Assembly (NCBI GenBank): GCA_033085395.1
Contig: JANQBS010000044.1
Span: forward strand, 164,192-228,191
Source: Xanthoparmelia taractica
Taxonomy: Eukaryota; Ascomycota; Lecanoromycetes; Lecanorales; Parmeliaceae
DNA length: 64,000 bases
Direction of reading: 5' to 3'
Positions 1 through 11,089 of the stretch are shown here, one piece after another. The translations under genes were made by a program, and so were the position numbers. Under the pieces are notes generated by a model. That model was given only the letters and a program-made list of their open reading frames with translations, did not search any database and was not told the DNA's origin. Position 1 is the stretch's first letter. Each line of letters starts with the position of its first letter.

Positions 1-1135
1 GTGTGGCAAATTGGAATGTAGCAAGCTGGGGCTTGCCAAATGCTGTTGATACGAGGTCTTTGCCTGTAATGCCTTTGTAGATGGCTTCTAACGAGGAGCG
101 CAGGGCGCCCATGCCAAGGCGTGTGTGCTCGTGGGCAGCCGACCATATCAGGTCGTTGTGGGAAAAATAGATTGGCGGACCTTCATCATAATTCTCCGAC
201 CTCGTGCCAAGCCGGCCGTTCTTGGACGTCAGCAGATCTATGATGATTTGCTGATCGTCTCCCCAATGACGACTATCCGCAAAGACAAAGATGGCCTCAA
301 TCTCGGTTTCGCCAAAGTTGCGGACCCGTGAATTTTGTGTTTCTTGGTCGGTAAGCATTCGGAATGGAGTCGTCCTGTCATTGTCTTTCATGATGTCGCC
401 TGGAGTGACCACATCTCTGAAGCCATAGCCTTCTGCGACGAGGCGGCACTTCTCGCCTTCTCCTCCCACAACAAGGACTGTCCTGTACTTCTGCGCCATC
501 TCTTTCATAGGTGTGTGACCACAGATGAACTGTCCAGGAGATATCTCAAGTTCCAGTTGTCGGCTCAGGTCTATACACCGCTCCTGCTCCGTCTTTCCAC
601 CGCCGTTTGTGAGGAAGATATAAGGACTATAGCTCGTCAGCAAAAAGTGCTTGCGTGATCGTTAGCCGCACACTTACACTTTGACGCCGTACTCGTTCTG
701 ACCGTTCAACACTTTCATAGCTTCAATCGCCTCTGGTATTGGCCTTCCACCACGTAGGAGGACACCATCAATATCGAATGCGAATGCAAAGCTATCTGTC
801 GTAGTTGTCTCTGGAGGCGTACTCGGGGTGGCTATACCATCGCTTGAGTCGAGATTCTTGAGCCGGTGTTTGGCCAGCTCGAGAGCAGCAGCGGTTTCGT
901 GAGCATCGCTGGGGGAATGCATATGCTTAGGTGGGACAACAACATGTGGTCCAATGTTCAAAGTCTTGAAATCTGCAGTCGCCGAAGAAAGGCGATGCAC
1001 TGTTGATCTTGGTTGTGGCGAAAAGAGATCGTTTCCGTCTGTCATTTTGGATGCCTCTCGTTGCGAGGGAGATTCCCAAAGCTGGGGTTTCGAGGCATCC
1101 TTGGGCTTAATGCCCTGCTCGTTCCACAAACCCAT
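1..1135 (-). CDS. HAD-superfamily hydrolase, CECR5/HDHD5 family (partial, 3' end outside window)
   Basis: Two exons are visible: 678-1135 and below 626, joined by a 51 bp intron (627-677, GTAAGTG...CTATAG). The splice restores the family hallmark V-P-Y-I-F-L-T-N-G-G. Exon 1 begins at the ATG at 1135 and has about 110 poorly conserved residues before the HAD motif I, FDIDGVLLRGG. Exon 2 carries GGGKTEQER, the CGHTP loop, VLVVGGEGEK and, near the window edge, TRLGMGALRSSLEAIYKG and GKPQLATF, all typical of fungal relatives of yeast YKR070W. At least 361 residues are encoded before the window ends. The family is a HAD phosphatase type, often mitochondrial, with unknown substrate. The first aspartate of DxD is present, so it is probably catalytically competent. 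The N-terminal start is the least certain part. Confidence 0.88.
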
Positions 1136-2043
1136 GGTTCGAAAGTGTATGTCTCTACACGCTTAGAGCGAAGACGTCTGATCGTACGGGAAGATGTCGA
1201 GATTTGAGGATTGTCAAGACTTGGGAGATTGCACGAGATGAGAGATGAGTCAAGTCAGTGGATGTAGGGTCAGCCAACTTTCAGGGTGAAGTAAATGACA
1301 AAGTGTTGGTGTGAAAAGTGGTAAGGTCAGTGGTATAAGGTTTGGTGGGTTTGTGAAGGGGTGTGAAGATTACAACGGTAAGCTAGGTAGCAAGCTTATA
1401 AATGTCCAAGGACCGTTGCGTTAATTGCCTCAATAATCCATCAGAGTGTGAATGAGCAAGTACAAGGTCCATGTATTCTGCAAGCATTCTCATAAGGCTT
1501 ACTCGATTCGGACCTATTGCCTTGTAGCTGGAGAGCCTTTTCTGATCTATATCGACCAATCAAACGACGACAGGTCATCGACTGGAGATTAAAGAGTATC
1601 TGCATATTGAATTAATAAATAACGAACGAATGAGTTAATGAATTAATTGATTAATTGATTTAATTAGTTAATTAATTCATACTGGTGGGTGGTCAGACGA
1701 TGGCGAAACCAAGCAACATGGATGCCAGCAAAGTCTGGTTGGTTGAATGAAAGAAATCCAAAAAAAACATGAAAAGTAAAAAAGAGACGGAAAGAAAAAG
1801 AGAGCAGGTTCATTCAATGATAAGCCGGCTAAGCCTTGTCGTTGAGTTGAAAAATTTGATTTTTTTTTTAAAAAACCCACAACAAGACTTGCCGGGTTTA
1901 AATTCTTTTAATCCGAAGGAGTGGCGAATATTCTCCGGAATCAAGGGTAAGGTACAGATTAGATAAGAGGACTCACCTCTTGTTGACTGGAGTAAAGTTC
2001 TCGCACTGGGTCCGTCGAAATTTATATTCTCCTTTTTCCACCA
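1136..2043. other. Intergenic, no gene seen
   Basis: Upstream region of the HAD gene. It contains an AT-rich tract at about 1,600-1,680 made of loose repeats of attaattgattaatt, and A/T homopolymer runs near 1,758 and 1,860. No conserved coding sequence was recognised on either strand. Confidence 0.5.
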
Positions 2044-2870
2044 ATGGCAGTACCAAGCCATGAGACCTCGTCTGGCCAAGACTATTGAGCGCCCACAATG
2101 ATAGAGTCTTGACCAACGTCTCCGACAGAAGGTCAGCAGCCATTTTGTTGCCACACCACTGTCCCCAGCCTTCTAACACACTTTCAGCGTGCCAAATCCG
2201 CCTCGACTGGCATGGTAGACGCCAATCAAGATCCAGTCGCCCAAGCAGACTACGTCCTGTCAATCCTTCCCGCCCCGGGACGCTGTCAAAACAGCCAAGA
2301 GGTTCACTGAAGCACGTGGGAGATTATTGGGGGTGCCCCAAAACTTCAACCGAATCGCAGCTGGACCAAACCACGTATGGGCGTCTCCGGTCCCCATCCT
2401 GTCGATAACGCTCCTTTCAGCGGCGCCCACCCTTCCAAATTTCTCAACATCAAGTACACAGCTGACAACATGGGGTCCGGCTAGCGGCCTGAAGATGTGT
2501 TTCCTATCCACTACTAAGGGCTTGACGGCAATCACAATCCAATCCTTCACCACTGCGCACACCCTCGGCGTGCTCGACCAACTGCAAGCACATCTCAAAG
2601 ACTACAGCTCCAAGGCAGGAGAGCTCGCGGCAAAAGGATTGGTGCGTATGCCGCCCACAGCGTACAGATGGGTTGATGAGATGGACGAGATTGCAAAGAC
2701 TTCTCATACCGAAGGCGGGTTCGAGAGACACGTATTCAATAGGATGAGTGAAGTTTCTAGGGTTGTAGCACATGAAACAGACCAAGGAAATGAGAAAACG
2801 GAAGACAGGAGGGTAGGCAAGACACCGGAAGATGTTACGAAGCTGATGCGGCAGGGTTTGGGGGGGGAAC
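2044..2870 (+). pseudogene. Broken NADP-binding 6-phosphogluconate-dehydrogenase-like reductase (DUF1932 C-terminus)
   Basis: Pieces of one protein appear in order but in different frames. First comes a nucleotide-binding-domain piece (AHNDRVLTNVSDRR, about 2,087), then MVDANQDPVAQADYVLSILP (about 2,214), then DAVKTAKRFTEA after a frame change (about 2,281). IIGGAPKLQPNRSW follows at once (about 2,320), so roughly 40 residues that normally lie between are missing. IKYTADNMGS then meets a stop at 2,485, and one base out of frame ASGLKMCF continues through a good C-terminal domain to about 2,860 (GKTPEDVTKLMRQGL). The changes are too close together to be introns. Intact members are about 300-residue oxidoreductases related to 6-phosphogluconate and 3-hydroxyisobutyrate dehydrogenases. 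I infer an inactivated gene: at least two frameshifts, one internal deletion and a premature stop. The C-terminal 2,485-3,100 frame is still open. Confidence 0.75.
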
Positions 2871-3449
2871 AAGGAGAAAGTAGAGTAGATAGGCTTAAAC
2901 ACCCCGCCAAAGAGAGGAGCATCCACCAGCCAATGAGCGAAATCTTAATTGTCAACATAACCCAGTCCTCTAACGACTCCTGGGCCCGGTTATCTCTAGC
3001 CCGTTCAATATCTGTTTCTGTACCACGCAGTAGTTCTTGGATCATGTGTCTGCGTGGCTCTAGGATACACATTGACCAGCCACGAATAGTGGCTGTGTAG
3101 TATGGGCCCGTACAAAGGCCCTGGAACGAAACTAGGCAAGATCACTAGAGAGCTTTTTAGCTTAGGTCATTAGCAGCCAAATCATTCACGCGACGTACCA
3201 CATTTCACATCGATGAGACACAATCTCCTCTTCGATAGAGCAGTGAATATTTTGACGATCAGTCATTGAATTGCGACGCATGATCGTCTCGTGTGGTTTG
3301 TGGACGAGCAGAAGGCTCCGAGCCATGTATTAGTGCTGCATCGTCGCTCCATTATTTCGAGATAGCATATAATTCTTCTGGCTTCGGTATGATTTTCCGG
3401 AATCGATATAGGAGGCAGATTTGGGAGAAGAAGCCTTTTTCATGCCGCT
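2871..3449. other. Gap between two pseudogenes
   Basis: Lies between the ends of two convergent broken genes. No recognisable coding or RNA feature; the G8 run at 2,861-2,868 marks the end of reductase similarity. Confidence 0.4.
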
Positions 3450-5750
3450 TCGAGAGTCGAGTCGTAAGGCATGTCTGAGGGGCGAAACAAATCTCCCCTA
3501 CCCAGATTGAAGCCCCGAACAAGAGTGAGGTAGTTAAAAATGTTGTGCAGCTCCATCGGTACACCAAGTTTCATAGGATCATTTTTTGGTTTGGTCAGTC
3601 TCTTTAAGATCATTAGTCTTACTCCGGGTCGACTTGACTTGCGTCGTGGGCTCAAACCACACCTTGAATTTAGGCGAAGACGCGTTTCTTTTCGAGCAGA
3701 GGTTTCTGCGACTTACCCACAACCATAGCTTGTCTTCCTGAAACAATTTGGACCAACCGCCTGCAGGGATCGGGGCTTATCCTCTTCCGCAGCAATGAAG
3801 TCACAAGGTCGGGACAAGAGCCAAACCAAAGGGTTGGATCTCATGTTTTCTTTCATAGTGCTCTAGGCTTCAAGCATGCCGCTTTGCATGTTGTTGTTCG
3901 TAATTGTCCTATGCTCTGGGAATGTCTAGGCTCATTCACCCGGCAAAACGCCCAAGAACGGGCCCGATACCAGGAAAACGATGAGGCCGTTCTTGCCGAT
4001 AGACAGATCAGCTTCCCTTCAGATACTGATATCATTGGTGTCAGGGCGGGTCTGGCACTCATTTATAGCCAGGAATTGTGAGAATCCTGAATTCCGCAAG
4101 GCAATAGTCGAGGCAGCAGACTTACACGCTGTGAAATAATCTTGACCGGCGCAATTCCAAAGTCGTTCTCCTGGCTTTAGAAGACGGCACCGGCAACACC
4201 TCTGGGAGCGTCAAACCCCCTTCGGCAATATCGAGCAGTGATCTTGTACCATGTAGGTAACGCGAACATCCAGTGCGAGTCGACTGGATAACTCATAGAC
4301 GCATAAGATTACTGTCTAGTATCTTACATGAGCCCTTGCCGAGAACGTTTCTAGTTTTTGGACAACATACCGCGGCACCAACTACATCAGATCTAAATCG
4401 AGCTGTTCCTACATAACTCGAGCGGCTTCATCCCTTTGATCTGAGGAGTGATCCAGCATGTCTTGAAGTCTCCAAAGCAGGAGCCATGTCATCAGGGCTA
4501 TTTGGTGAGGACTCATTTTGATCTCGCTGTAATGCTTCAATTAGCAGAACTATGCTCCTATCGTAATGATACGCTCCCTCCCATTCCAATCTGCTGACTG
4601 GTCATCAAACACTTCCATGCTCGCCTGTTGTGAGCACTCGCCACTAATGACGGCCCTCACACTATTTGCTCGGCCAAGTTGCTTTGCTGCGCATGCACAT
4701 GCGGTATGCTCTTAGAAGATGGGGGCACGTCTGCACTTGAACATTGGACGCGAAGTAAGCGACATGATCAAAGAGGTCCATCCTCTTTAGCTCTTAGATA
4801 TGTATGATCACTGAGAGCTAGTCAGTTTACACACCATCTACTTGGTGACTCGGAGAAATGCCTAAGTAGGTAGGCGACCTTATGCTCAGATTCAGCCTCA
4901 TCTATTACGTGTGGTTTCTGTGCGTTCTCCGCGGCTGTTTCGCATGAAGACGGAGGCACCGGAATAGCGGGGGTCGACATTAAGCTAGGATCTATCGGCG
5001 AATCCATGACATCTTGAGGGTTCAAGAGGAAGTTAAGGTTGTTGCCCGAAGAAACGGCGTGCGGAGAAGGAATAGCAGGAGGGCCATTTTCGTTGTTAGG
5101 AGATGCAGACTCGAAAGGGTTATCGAAATGGCGTCTGTCCGTGGATATCGGTTGGGGTATCATGTTTGCTTCGGGGGGAGCATACAGCGCAGCGGCGGAC
5201 AGAGCCTCCAGACCATGGGAATGGAGCTGGGCAGACTGATCTTGTAGTTGATGTTCTATGTTCCACTGATGCTCTTGTTGATGAGAGTAGGGTGAGTGGA
5301 CCTGCGAAGACATCATTGGTTCCAGATCTGGTGTCCCAGGGTCAGTGTAGGGGTTGGATGTGTTGTAGAAGGTGACTGCGAGAGATCATGAGCAGGGTGT
5401 CACGCAAAGTCTCCATGCCTCAGATACTTACGTTGCTTGGGGATATCCACCCACACGGTTTTTTCATTGAAAGTATTCTTATAGGCATAGAAGCCACTGA
5501 GAGGAGGATTGCGCTCTGACCAGGACCCGTCCTCGTTGGCATTCATAGAAGCATTGTGTTGGTGACGGAAAGTGAGACCGGAGCTTGGTTGGCACTGGCG
5601 ATTTGCTTTTGTACATTGACCGCAGATGGGCTTTTGCTCATCACACTTGAGCTTCCTTTGACGGCAAGTCAAGCTAGTCGAGGGTCAGTCGACAGTAGAG
5701 GTGCGTAGGTGGGACAAAGGGCAGACGCACCAACCAGTCCGAGACCTCAT
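3450..5750 (-). pseudogene. Zn(II)2Cys6 fungal transcription factor, C-terminal half broken
   Basis: The 5' half is well formed. Exon 1 (5731-5750) encodes MRSRTGC, and a 57 bp intron joins it to LTCRQRKLKCDEQKPICGQC, a complete zinc cluster. Exons 2 (5432-5673) and 3 (4835-5375) splice cleanly (introns 5376-5430 and 4783-4834), and exon 4 gives RWMDLFDHVAYFASNVQVQ, the start of the fungal-specific regulator domain. One base then shifts the frame near 4,705 (TACACAAKQLGRA is in another frame). A second shift lies near 4,580 (DWN / WEGAYHYDRSIVLLIEALQ). Farther on, RTGCSRYLHGTRSLLDIAEG, KARRTTLWNCAGQDYFTA and FLAINECQTRPDTND are scattered over frames with stops down to about 3,450-3,900. Translation would end at 4,662, giving a 307-residue product with the DNA-binding part only. 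Targets are unknown. Confidence 0.78.
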
Positions 5751-6469
5751 GCCTTTAGGATGTAATAAAATGGCAAGGTCATGTCGAGCGCACAGTCAGA
5801 AAATGCAAGTAGGATGTGAGGAAGAGGAGAGATATTTTGTGTTGATCTGTAAAATCAAGAGTTACTCGTATGTGTGAATTTGTGTGTGAGTGATGCTAAG
5901 AGGACAGGACCGCAAAGCAGAGGAGGGTTCCGAGGAACGAGATCGCCACACACCAACTACCTCCACAGCATTCAATAGTATTCGGTATTCTTACATTAAC
6001 GTGGTCGTGGACAGATCTATATATTTCTCAACCACACTCGAATCATTCATTGACTCTATTGTATTGACAGACATCATCAGCATTGCATGCTGGCAAATTA
6101 TGTACGCTTCCTTATGATTTCTCATTCATCACAACGATATGTATAAGAAATATATGCAGTAAGTTCCAGCCTGCCTACTTCCCAATCTTGTGCCTTTGAG
6201 CACCTATATACAGTGGATATGAGCCCATTACCTGATGTGTCTCTCTTCTCCGTCATATAAATCGTAGAATTACATACAAGGCTTGCGCCAATGGTCTTTC
6301 GTAAATGTATGTGATGAATGCACCGCTCAAATCGCAGGAAATCGCTCGACAGTTCGCTCCGATATGGTAAGTGAGATGCGTCGTCAAGCCATGGCCAATG
6401 AAGTCGTTTCTCGTGTCGTGATTAAGGTCGGAATCTTACGTCTTCTGTCGTCTTCGACGTGGCTCCCGA
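5751..6469. other. Intergenic, no gene seen
   Basis: Upstream of the broken regulator and downstream of the methyltransferase-like gene. It has short AT-rich stretches (for example tatatttctcaacc near 6,020) and no conserved coding sequence. Confidence 0.5.
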
Positions 6470-9400
6470 CTAGCTTTTAAGCTCTGCCGGTTTTTGAGCG
6501 TAGCATAGCAACAGCTTGAACCCAGTCTCCCTCTTCTCACACTCATCTAGCAGGGCCTCGTCATTCCAGATGCTTCTCTCCAAGTCTCCGTAAGGTAATG
6601 TTATCATCTCATAACACCTCGTGAACCACCATCTCCCAACCACAGCAAGACTATTCGTGAGACCTCCGTCTTCCTTGCCAGAAGGCTCCTTACGCAAGTC
6701 TCCCAGCGTACCGCTGTCCTCGCCCAATGATCCAGATCGAGACCGAGACCTCGACACGCGGCCTGCGACAGGTACGTTCACTACGCAACGATTAAGGTTT
6801 TCAAAACCGCTCTGTTTCACCATTTTCTGTAGACTGGCGGACAAAGGCTTCAGTGCCACCTCTGGTTGGGAAGCTTTCATTCTGTGTTTGAGCTCATGAA
6901 GAGCTCTTCTGGCACGGTTGCCCATGTTGACCATGTTGATGTCTAGAATACTCATTTCGAGATACCCCCCGGGACGGAGGACTCGCATGCATTCCGAAAT
7001 CGAATTTAGGTACGCGGCCTCTGACGTTGCAGCTGGGAAGCGGAATACCGCGGCTGTGAAGAACCCTGATTCAAAGGGAAACACTTTGCTGAGATCGACA
7101 TGCTGAACCTGACGATAATTCTTGGGAAGCTGAAGTGCTCCAGTTTGTGCAGAGCTGGCAGGTGTAGAACTCAGGTTGAATATGTCAACGTCCGCATAAG
7201 TTTCGGCGCAGTAAAAGGACCAATCGTCATTGCCAAGTCCATCCAGGACTAGGACTCGGTCTTTGTGATTGCGCTTTGCCCCGACAAGAGCTGGGCTGAA
7301 CAAAACCCTGTCAAAAGAAAGCCAGCGACTGGTCATAAGCGCATTGAATCTCAGGCTAGTTTGTATAGTAGGTCCCACATGAGTCTCCGCAGCCATGGGA
7401 GATATGATCGTCTTCTTCTGCCCGTTCTCACGGCCCGCGAGCGAATCGGGGTCAGACTCGATTAAGCTTGTACTGTACCGACTACTATTAGACGAGCTCA
7501 AACGTCTAGTGATCGCACTAGATCTATTACGATCGCCATACCCTGCTAACAGATCAGAGATAGTCATCGAGGTGGCGTGTGGTCTAGAACTATTGAGCAT
7601 TGACCTGTCTGGGGGGCTAGGCAATGGTCTCGTTGGTGCCGATACACCAGGGTATGGTGCCGACAGTTTCTTCTCAGTGCTGCTGGATGAACCCGTCCCC
7701 GAGGATGCCTTCCGAATATGAAGAGGCTCAGGTGCCCATCCCTTTTTCCGTAGGTTCGTTTCAAGGGGGTTCTTGGATTCTTCGGCCAATGGGGCGGGAG
7801 ACTCAACGGTGTCGAGAAACTCATTATATTCGTTCCAGACCTCATCCTCATCAGGAGCAGTACCCGGCTCGGGAACGATAGCGGTGGTCCCAACAAGGCT
7901 TAAGATTCCAGAGCTGCTTGAGATCGACACTTCGGATTCAATCCTTGGCGGAAATGCCAGGAACTCGTCGTTGTCAATTCCGTAAGAACTTTCGTTGCTC
8001 TTTACAGGAGCACTAGCTGGTTTGGCTGATTCTTGGTTGCCCCAGGGGTTGGAGGGAATGACCCCGGTCTGTATTCCTAGAAGCGGTCGCTCGACGTGAC
8101 CTTGAGGTCGTGTTTCTGGAGCGGTAGTAGCCGATGTGTTGATCATAGCGGGACGTCGTGCAAAGGGCCGAGAGAAAGACTGAGGAGGCGGCTTGTGTGG
8201 ACGATCCCGCTTTGAGACGACTCTGGGTATACGCCCAACTTGCTGTAATCGAGGTTTCTTAGGCTCCGGGAGTTGAACGGGTCTGACTTCGCTCGCAGCA
8301 CCAGTGGTGGTCTCAGGTGGGCGGAGAACGACAGAGGGCGAGAGTGGACCTCGACTTTTGGGGAATTCTGCCGTGAACTCCGGTGGTGAAGGCAAAAGCG
8401 TGGAAAGCCTGTTGTCCCGCTGCGGAGAAATCTCATGGTCACTCAAAGAAGCCGGCACTCGGCTATACACCGTGTCGAGCTGATTCCCCTCTGCTGCTTG
8501 GAAGGCGTCGGTCTGGCTCGGGTCTTCTTGCTCGCCACCGTCAAGCAGCGCGTAAAACGCAATCGTTCGAGATTCTGGAAGGCTCGATACTGCTGCTGGG
8601 AGCTCTCTGACACTGCTCTGCTCCTGACTCAACGGCGGCACGATGTCTCCTACTGGCTTCCTGGGGGAAGCCTGAGCTCTCTGAAAAAAGGCCCATTTCC
8701 TTGGAGATCTTGATTTTGCAACTCTTCCGAGTTTCTGTACCTTGTGCCCCTGGGCCTCACGCTCTTCGGGTAAATCGTCGTTGACTTGAAGCGTACTATC
8801 TGTCTGGACGAGAATGGACTGAAGGTCATCGTGGGTCTCCGTGCTGGGGGAGGCCGCAACAGCCCGCATGTCGATTGGTGCGGGAATCTTCAGAACTCCA
8901 GCCTCTCTCCCAACTTGCGATCTGTGCGCCGAGCGCCGCGCCGCCAATGTTGGCTCCCCATATGGCGAACCAATATACCCTCCCCTCTGCTGCTCGAATC
9001 GATATTCTTGGTTATCCTTCCGGTCAGGTAGCCTTCGATGGTCTCTGCGGAGGTGGTGCATATTGGCGGGCTCTCTAACTGAGGTCTCACTGCGCATAAG
9101 CATCTGGTGTGAAGGCGGGGCACCTGGTGCAGAAGGATTCTCATTCGATCTCATGGCCGCTGCATTATCTCCGCTGCTTGTAAGATGATGTGCTGAACCG
9201 AGAGTACGACTGTCGGTGGCTTGAGCGCATCCAGTCATGACTACGGGTGCAAGTCTCTCCCGCAAGAACTCGTCCATCTCATGGTCATCCTTACTGGTGA
9301 AACTACCTTTTCGGCTGATAGGTGTACGCCCAGCACTGTTGGTACTTGTTGAGCGACCCCTGCTGGCGCTGGTACTTATACTGCCACTTCGGCCTCGCCT

Positions 9401-11089
9401 GGCGTATTTACCATAGCCTTCATGACCAGTGCCCGCAGCGGGACCCTTCTTTGCAGCCTTTTCGGCATCTTCGTAAGCTGCGGTGTCCAAGGGGGACCTC
9501 GTGCGCTTCGTAAATAGTCCGAATCGAGAAGAGGACTTGCTGGAGCTGGCGCTCAGCGGACTCGGATCTTTCGCAGATCGGACACGCCCTACGCTAGTCT
9601 CCACCGGTGGTAGAGCTTTGGGTTTCGCGGATTCGCCACGAATCAATCGGACAAAGTCTGTACCAACGGGATTCGATGACGACATCTGGGATGGTCTCGC
9701 GGAGATCGAGGACGCATTAGATGGGGATCGGCCTAATGCAGTACGATTCGTACTTGTACCGACCGCCTTTTCAGGGCTTGGGACATCTCTATCCAAATTT
9801 ATCCGGATTCTGGTACCCTGCAAGAGGTCGAGCGTGTTATCAAGATCGAGACTAGGGGTCCCTTCTCGACTAGGTCTGGGAGGTGGTGTTTTGGGCCAAT
9901 TATGTGGGTACGAATCGTTTGTTGCACCATTTGATTCGCCGTAAGGCCTCCGCAGTCCTATAGAATCTTTTGAAAGCAGCTCTGGCACATCTTTTAGAAT
10001 GTTTCGCCTTCTACCGGAGTCTTCGAGAGGTGATGGTCCCAATCTCATCGACGACTTGCGTACGGGCGGACTGTGCGGAATAGGAGTTGACCGGTTTGAG
10101 GTTGAACGGACTTGAGAGCCGTCACGCCGTTCAGTACCTTTGACAGTAGATGAAGACGATGAAGAGGTCAAGGATTCTCGCACCGCCGTAAGGCCTCGGC
10201 TCCGCGAGATATTGGAATCTTCTTGCAGCGGGATACCAGGAAACCTCCGCCTGGTGACTGGTGGGCGACTCCGGGTTGGACTAAGCTGCTTCCTGCTGAC
10301 AGGAGCCTTGATTGGGGTCGAGATACCCGGAGACTGCGATGACATGGATGTCGGTGTAGAGGTTCTACTGAAGGCGCCTGGCGATTCGGAGCGGCGAATG
10401 GACGAGCCACTATCAGCGAGGTTAGGCGGATGCTGTGTGGTCAAAGCTTCTGGGATGTTGCGAGTGTTGTAGCTGGCCATTCGAGAACTCGACGTAGCCA
10501 GTTCAGAGCTTTGACGCAACGCTGGTATGCTGGAGACAGCGGGCACGGTGATTCCAAAGACAGATCCAGGAAAAGCGTCCTCGTAACCTCCAGGGGAATT
10601 GACAGCCTGTAGCTGATTTTCCGATGGGGTTTGTTCGTACGAAGAAGCCGAGCAATCAGTACGAGGATTTCGGGAGCCCTGCTCTATTGGCGTCTTACGC
10701 CTCAATATATTGCGAACATGCTTCCCCGGCTGAGGTGCAGGTACCCTAGACGAGTGGTTCGAGGTGGAGATCCCCAATCCCGTATACCGCGTCGGCTCAA
10801 CCATCGTCCTTGTTGCCGGCTCGCTTCTTGCGGTATGGAGCGAGCTCTGCGGCTTGCTGGTTGAAGTGTTAGAGCTTGTTGCGACATGCGAGGGCAAACG
10901 ATCAATTTTGGGCCGACTATGTTTTCCCCGCGAAAAGAAGGAGGCAGAGTGCGTTGGCAGCTTGGAGGTATTGGGTGCTGAAAATGCTATGGGCGGTCTT
11001 GGTGATGGGCCCACTGGTACCTTCTCCTTCGATTCTGCTTTGGCTGATTGCTTCGCAGACCTGAAGCCAAATGCTCCTCGGGAAGCCAT
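6470..11089 (-). CDS. Long disordered protein with C-terminal methyltransferase-like domain
   Basis: A single uninterrupted exon of 1,539 residues. I start at the ATG at 11,087-11,089 (MASRGAFGFRS); the frame extends eleven codons further upstream but only from a TTG. Residues 1 to about 1,240 are low-complexity, rich in Ser, Pro, Arg and Thr, with many basic-proline patches (TPPPRPSR, KAPVSRK), typical of scaffold or cytoskeleton-associated fungal proteins. The last about 290 residues look like a class I methyltransferase fold: VLVLDGLGNDDWSFYCAE in the motif I position, then HVDLSKVFPFESGFF and CMRVLRPGGYLEMSILD, the strand 5 region seen in type 11 methyltransferases. The glycine-rich SAM loop is degenerate (GLGNDDW), so activity is doubtful. 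Two CACGTG boxes lie upstream (11,255-11,260 and 11,344-11,349). Proteins of this layout occur widely in filamentous ascomycetes; the function is unknown to me. Confidence 0.85.
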   Translation of the reverse strand: MASRGAFGFRSAKQSAKAESKEKVPVGPSPRPPIAFSAPNTSKLPTHSASFFSRGKHSRPKIDRLPSHVATSSNTSTSKPQSSLHTARSEPATRTMVEPTRYTGLGISTSNHSSRVPAPQPGKHVRNILRRKTPIEQGSRNPRTDCSASSYEQTPSENQLQAVNSPGGYEDAFPGSVFGITVPAVSSIPALRQSSELATSSSRMASYNTRNIPEALTTQHPPNLADSGSSIRRSESPGAFSRTSTPTSMSSQSPGISTPIKAPVSRKQLSPTRSRPPVTRRRFPGIPLQEDSNISRSRGLTAVRESLTSSSSSSTVKGTERRDGSQVRSTSNRSTPIPHSPPVRKSSMRLGPSPLEDSGRRRNILKDVPELLSKDSIGLRRPYGESNGATNDSYPHNWPKTPPPRPSREGTPSLDLDNTLDLLQGTRIRINLDRDVPSPEKAVGTSTNRTALGRSPSNASSISARPSQMSSSNPVGTDFVRLIRGESAKPKALPPVETSVGRVRSAKDPSPLSASSSKSSSRFGLFTKRTRSPLDTAAYEDAEKAAKKGPAAGTGHEGYGKYARRGRSGSISTSASRGRSTSTNSAGRTPISRKGSFTSKDDHEMDEFLRERLAPVVMTGCAQATDSRTLGSAHHLTSSGDNAAAMRSNENPSAPGAPPSHQMLMRSETSVREPANMHHLRRDHRRLPDRKDNQEYRFEQQRGGYIGSPYGEPTLAARRSAHRSQVGREAGVLKIPAPIDMRAVAASPSTETHDDLQSILVQTDSTLQVNDDLPEEREAQGHKVQKLGRVAKSRSPRKWAFFQRAQASPRKPVGDIVPPLSQEQSSVRELPAAVSSLPESRTIAFYALLDGGEQEDPSQTDAFQAAEGNQLDTVYSRVPASLSDHEISPQRDNRLSTLLPSPPEFTAEFPKSRGPLSPSVVLRPPETTTGAASEVRPVQLPEPKKPRLQQVGRIPRVVSKRDRPHKPPPQSFSRPFARRPAMINTSATTAPETRPQGHVERPLLGIQTGVIPSNPWGNQESAKPASAPVKSNESSYGIDNDEFLAFPPRIESEVSISSSSGILSLVGTTAIVPEPGTAPDEDEVWNEYNEFLDTVESPAPLAEESKNPLETNLRKKGWAPEPLHIRKASSGTGSSSSTEKKLSAPYPGVSAPTRPLPSPPDRSMLNSSRPHATSMTISDLLAGYGDRNRSSAITRRLSSSNSSRYSTSLIESDPDSLAGRENGQKKTIISPMAAETHVGPTIQTSLRFNALMTSRWLSFDRVLFSPALVGAKRNHKDRVLVLDGLGNDDWSFYCAETYADVDIFNLSSTPASSAQTGALQLPKNYRQVQHVDLSKVFPFESGFFTAAVFRFPAATSEAAYLNSISECMRVLRPGGYLEMSILDINMVNMGNRARRALHELKHRMKASQPEVALKPLSASLQKMVKQSGFENLNRCVVNVPVAGRVSRSRSRSGSLGEDSGTLGDLRKEPSGKEDGGLTNSLAVVGRWWFTRCYEMITLPYGDLERSIWNDEALLDECEKRETGFKLLLCYAQKPAELKS

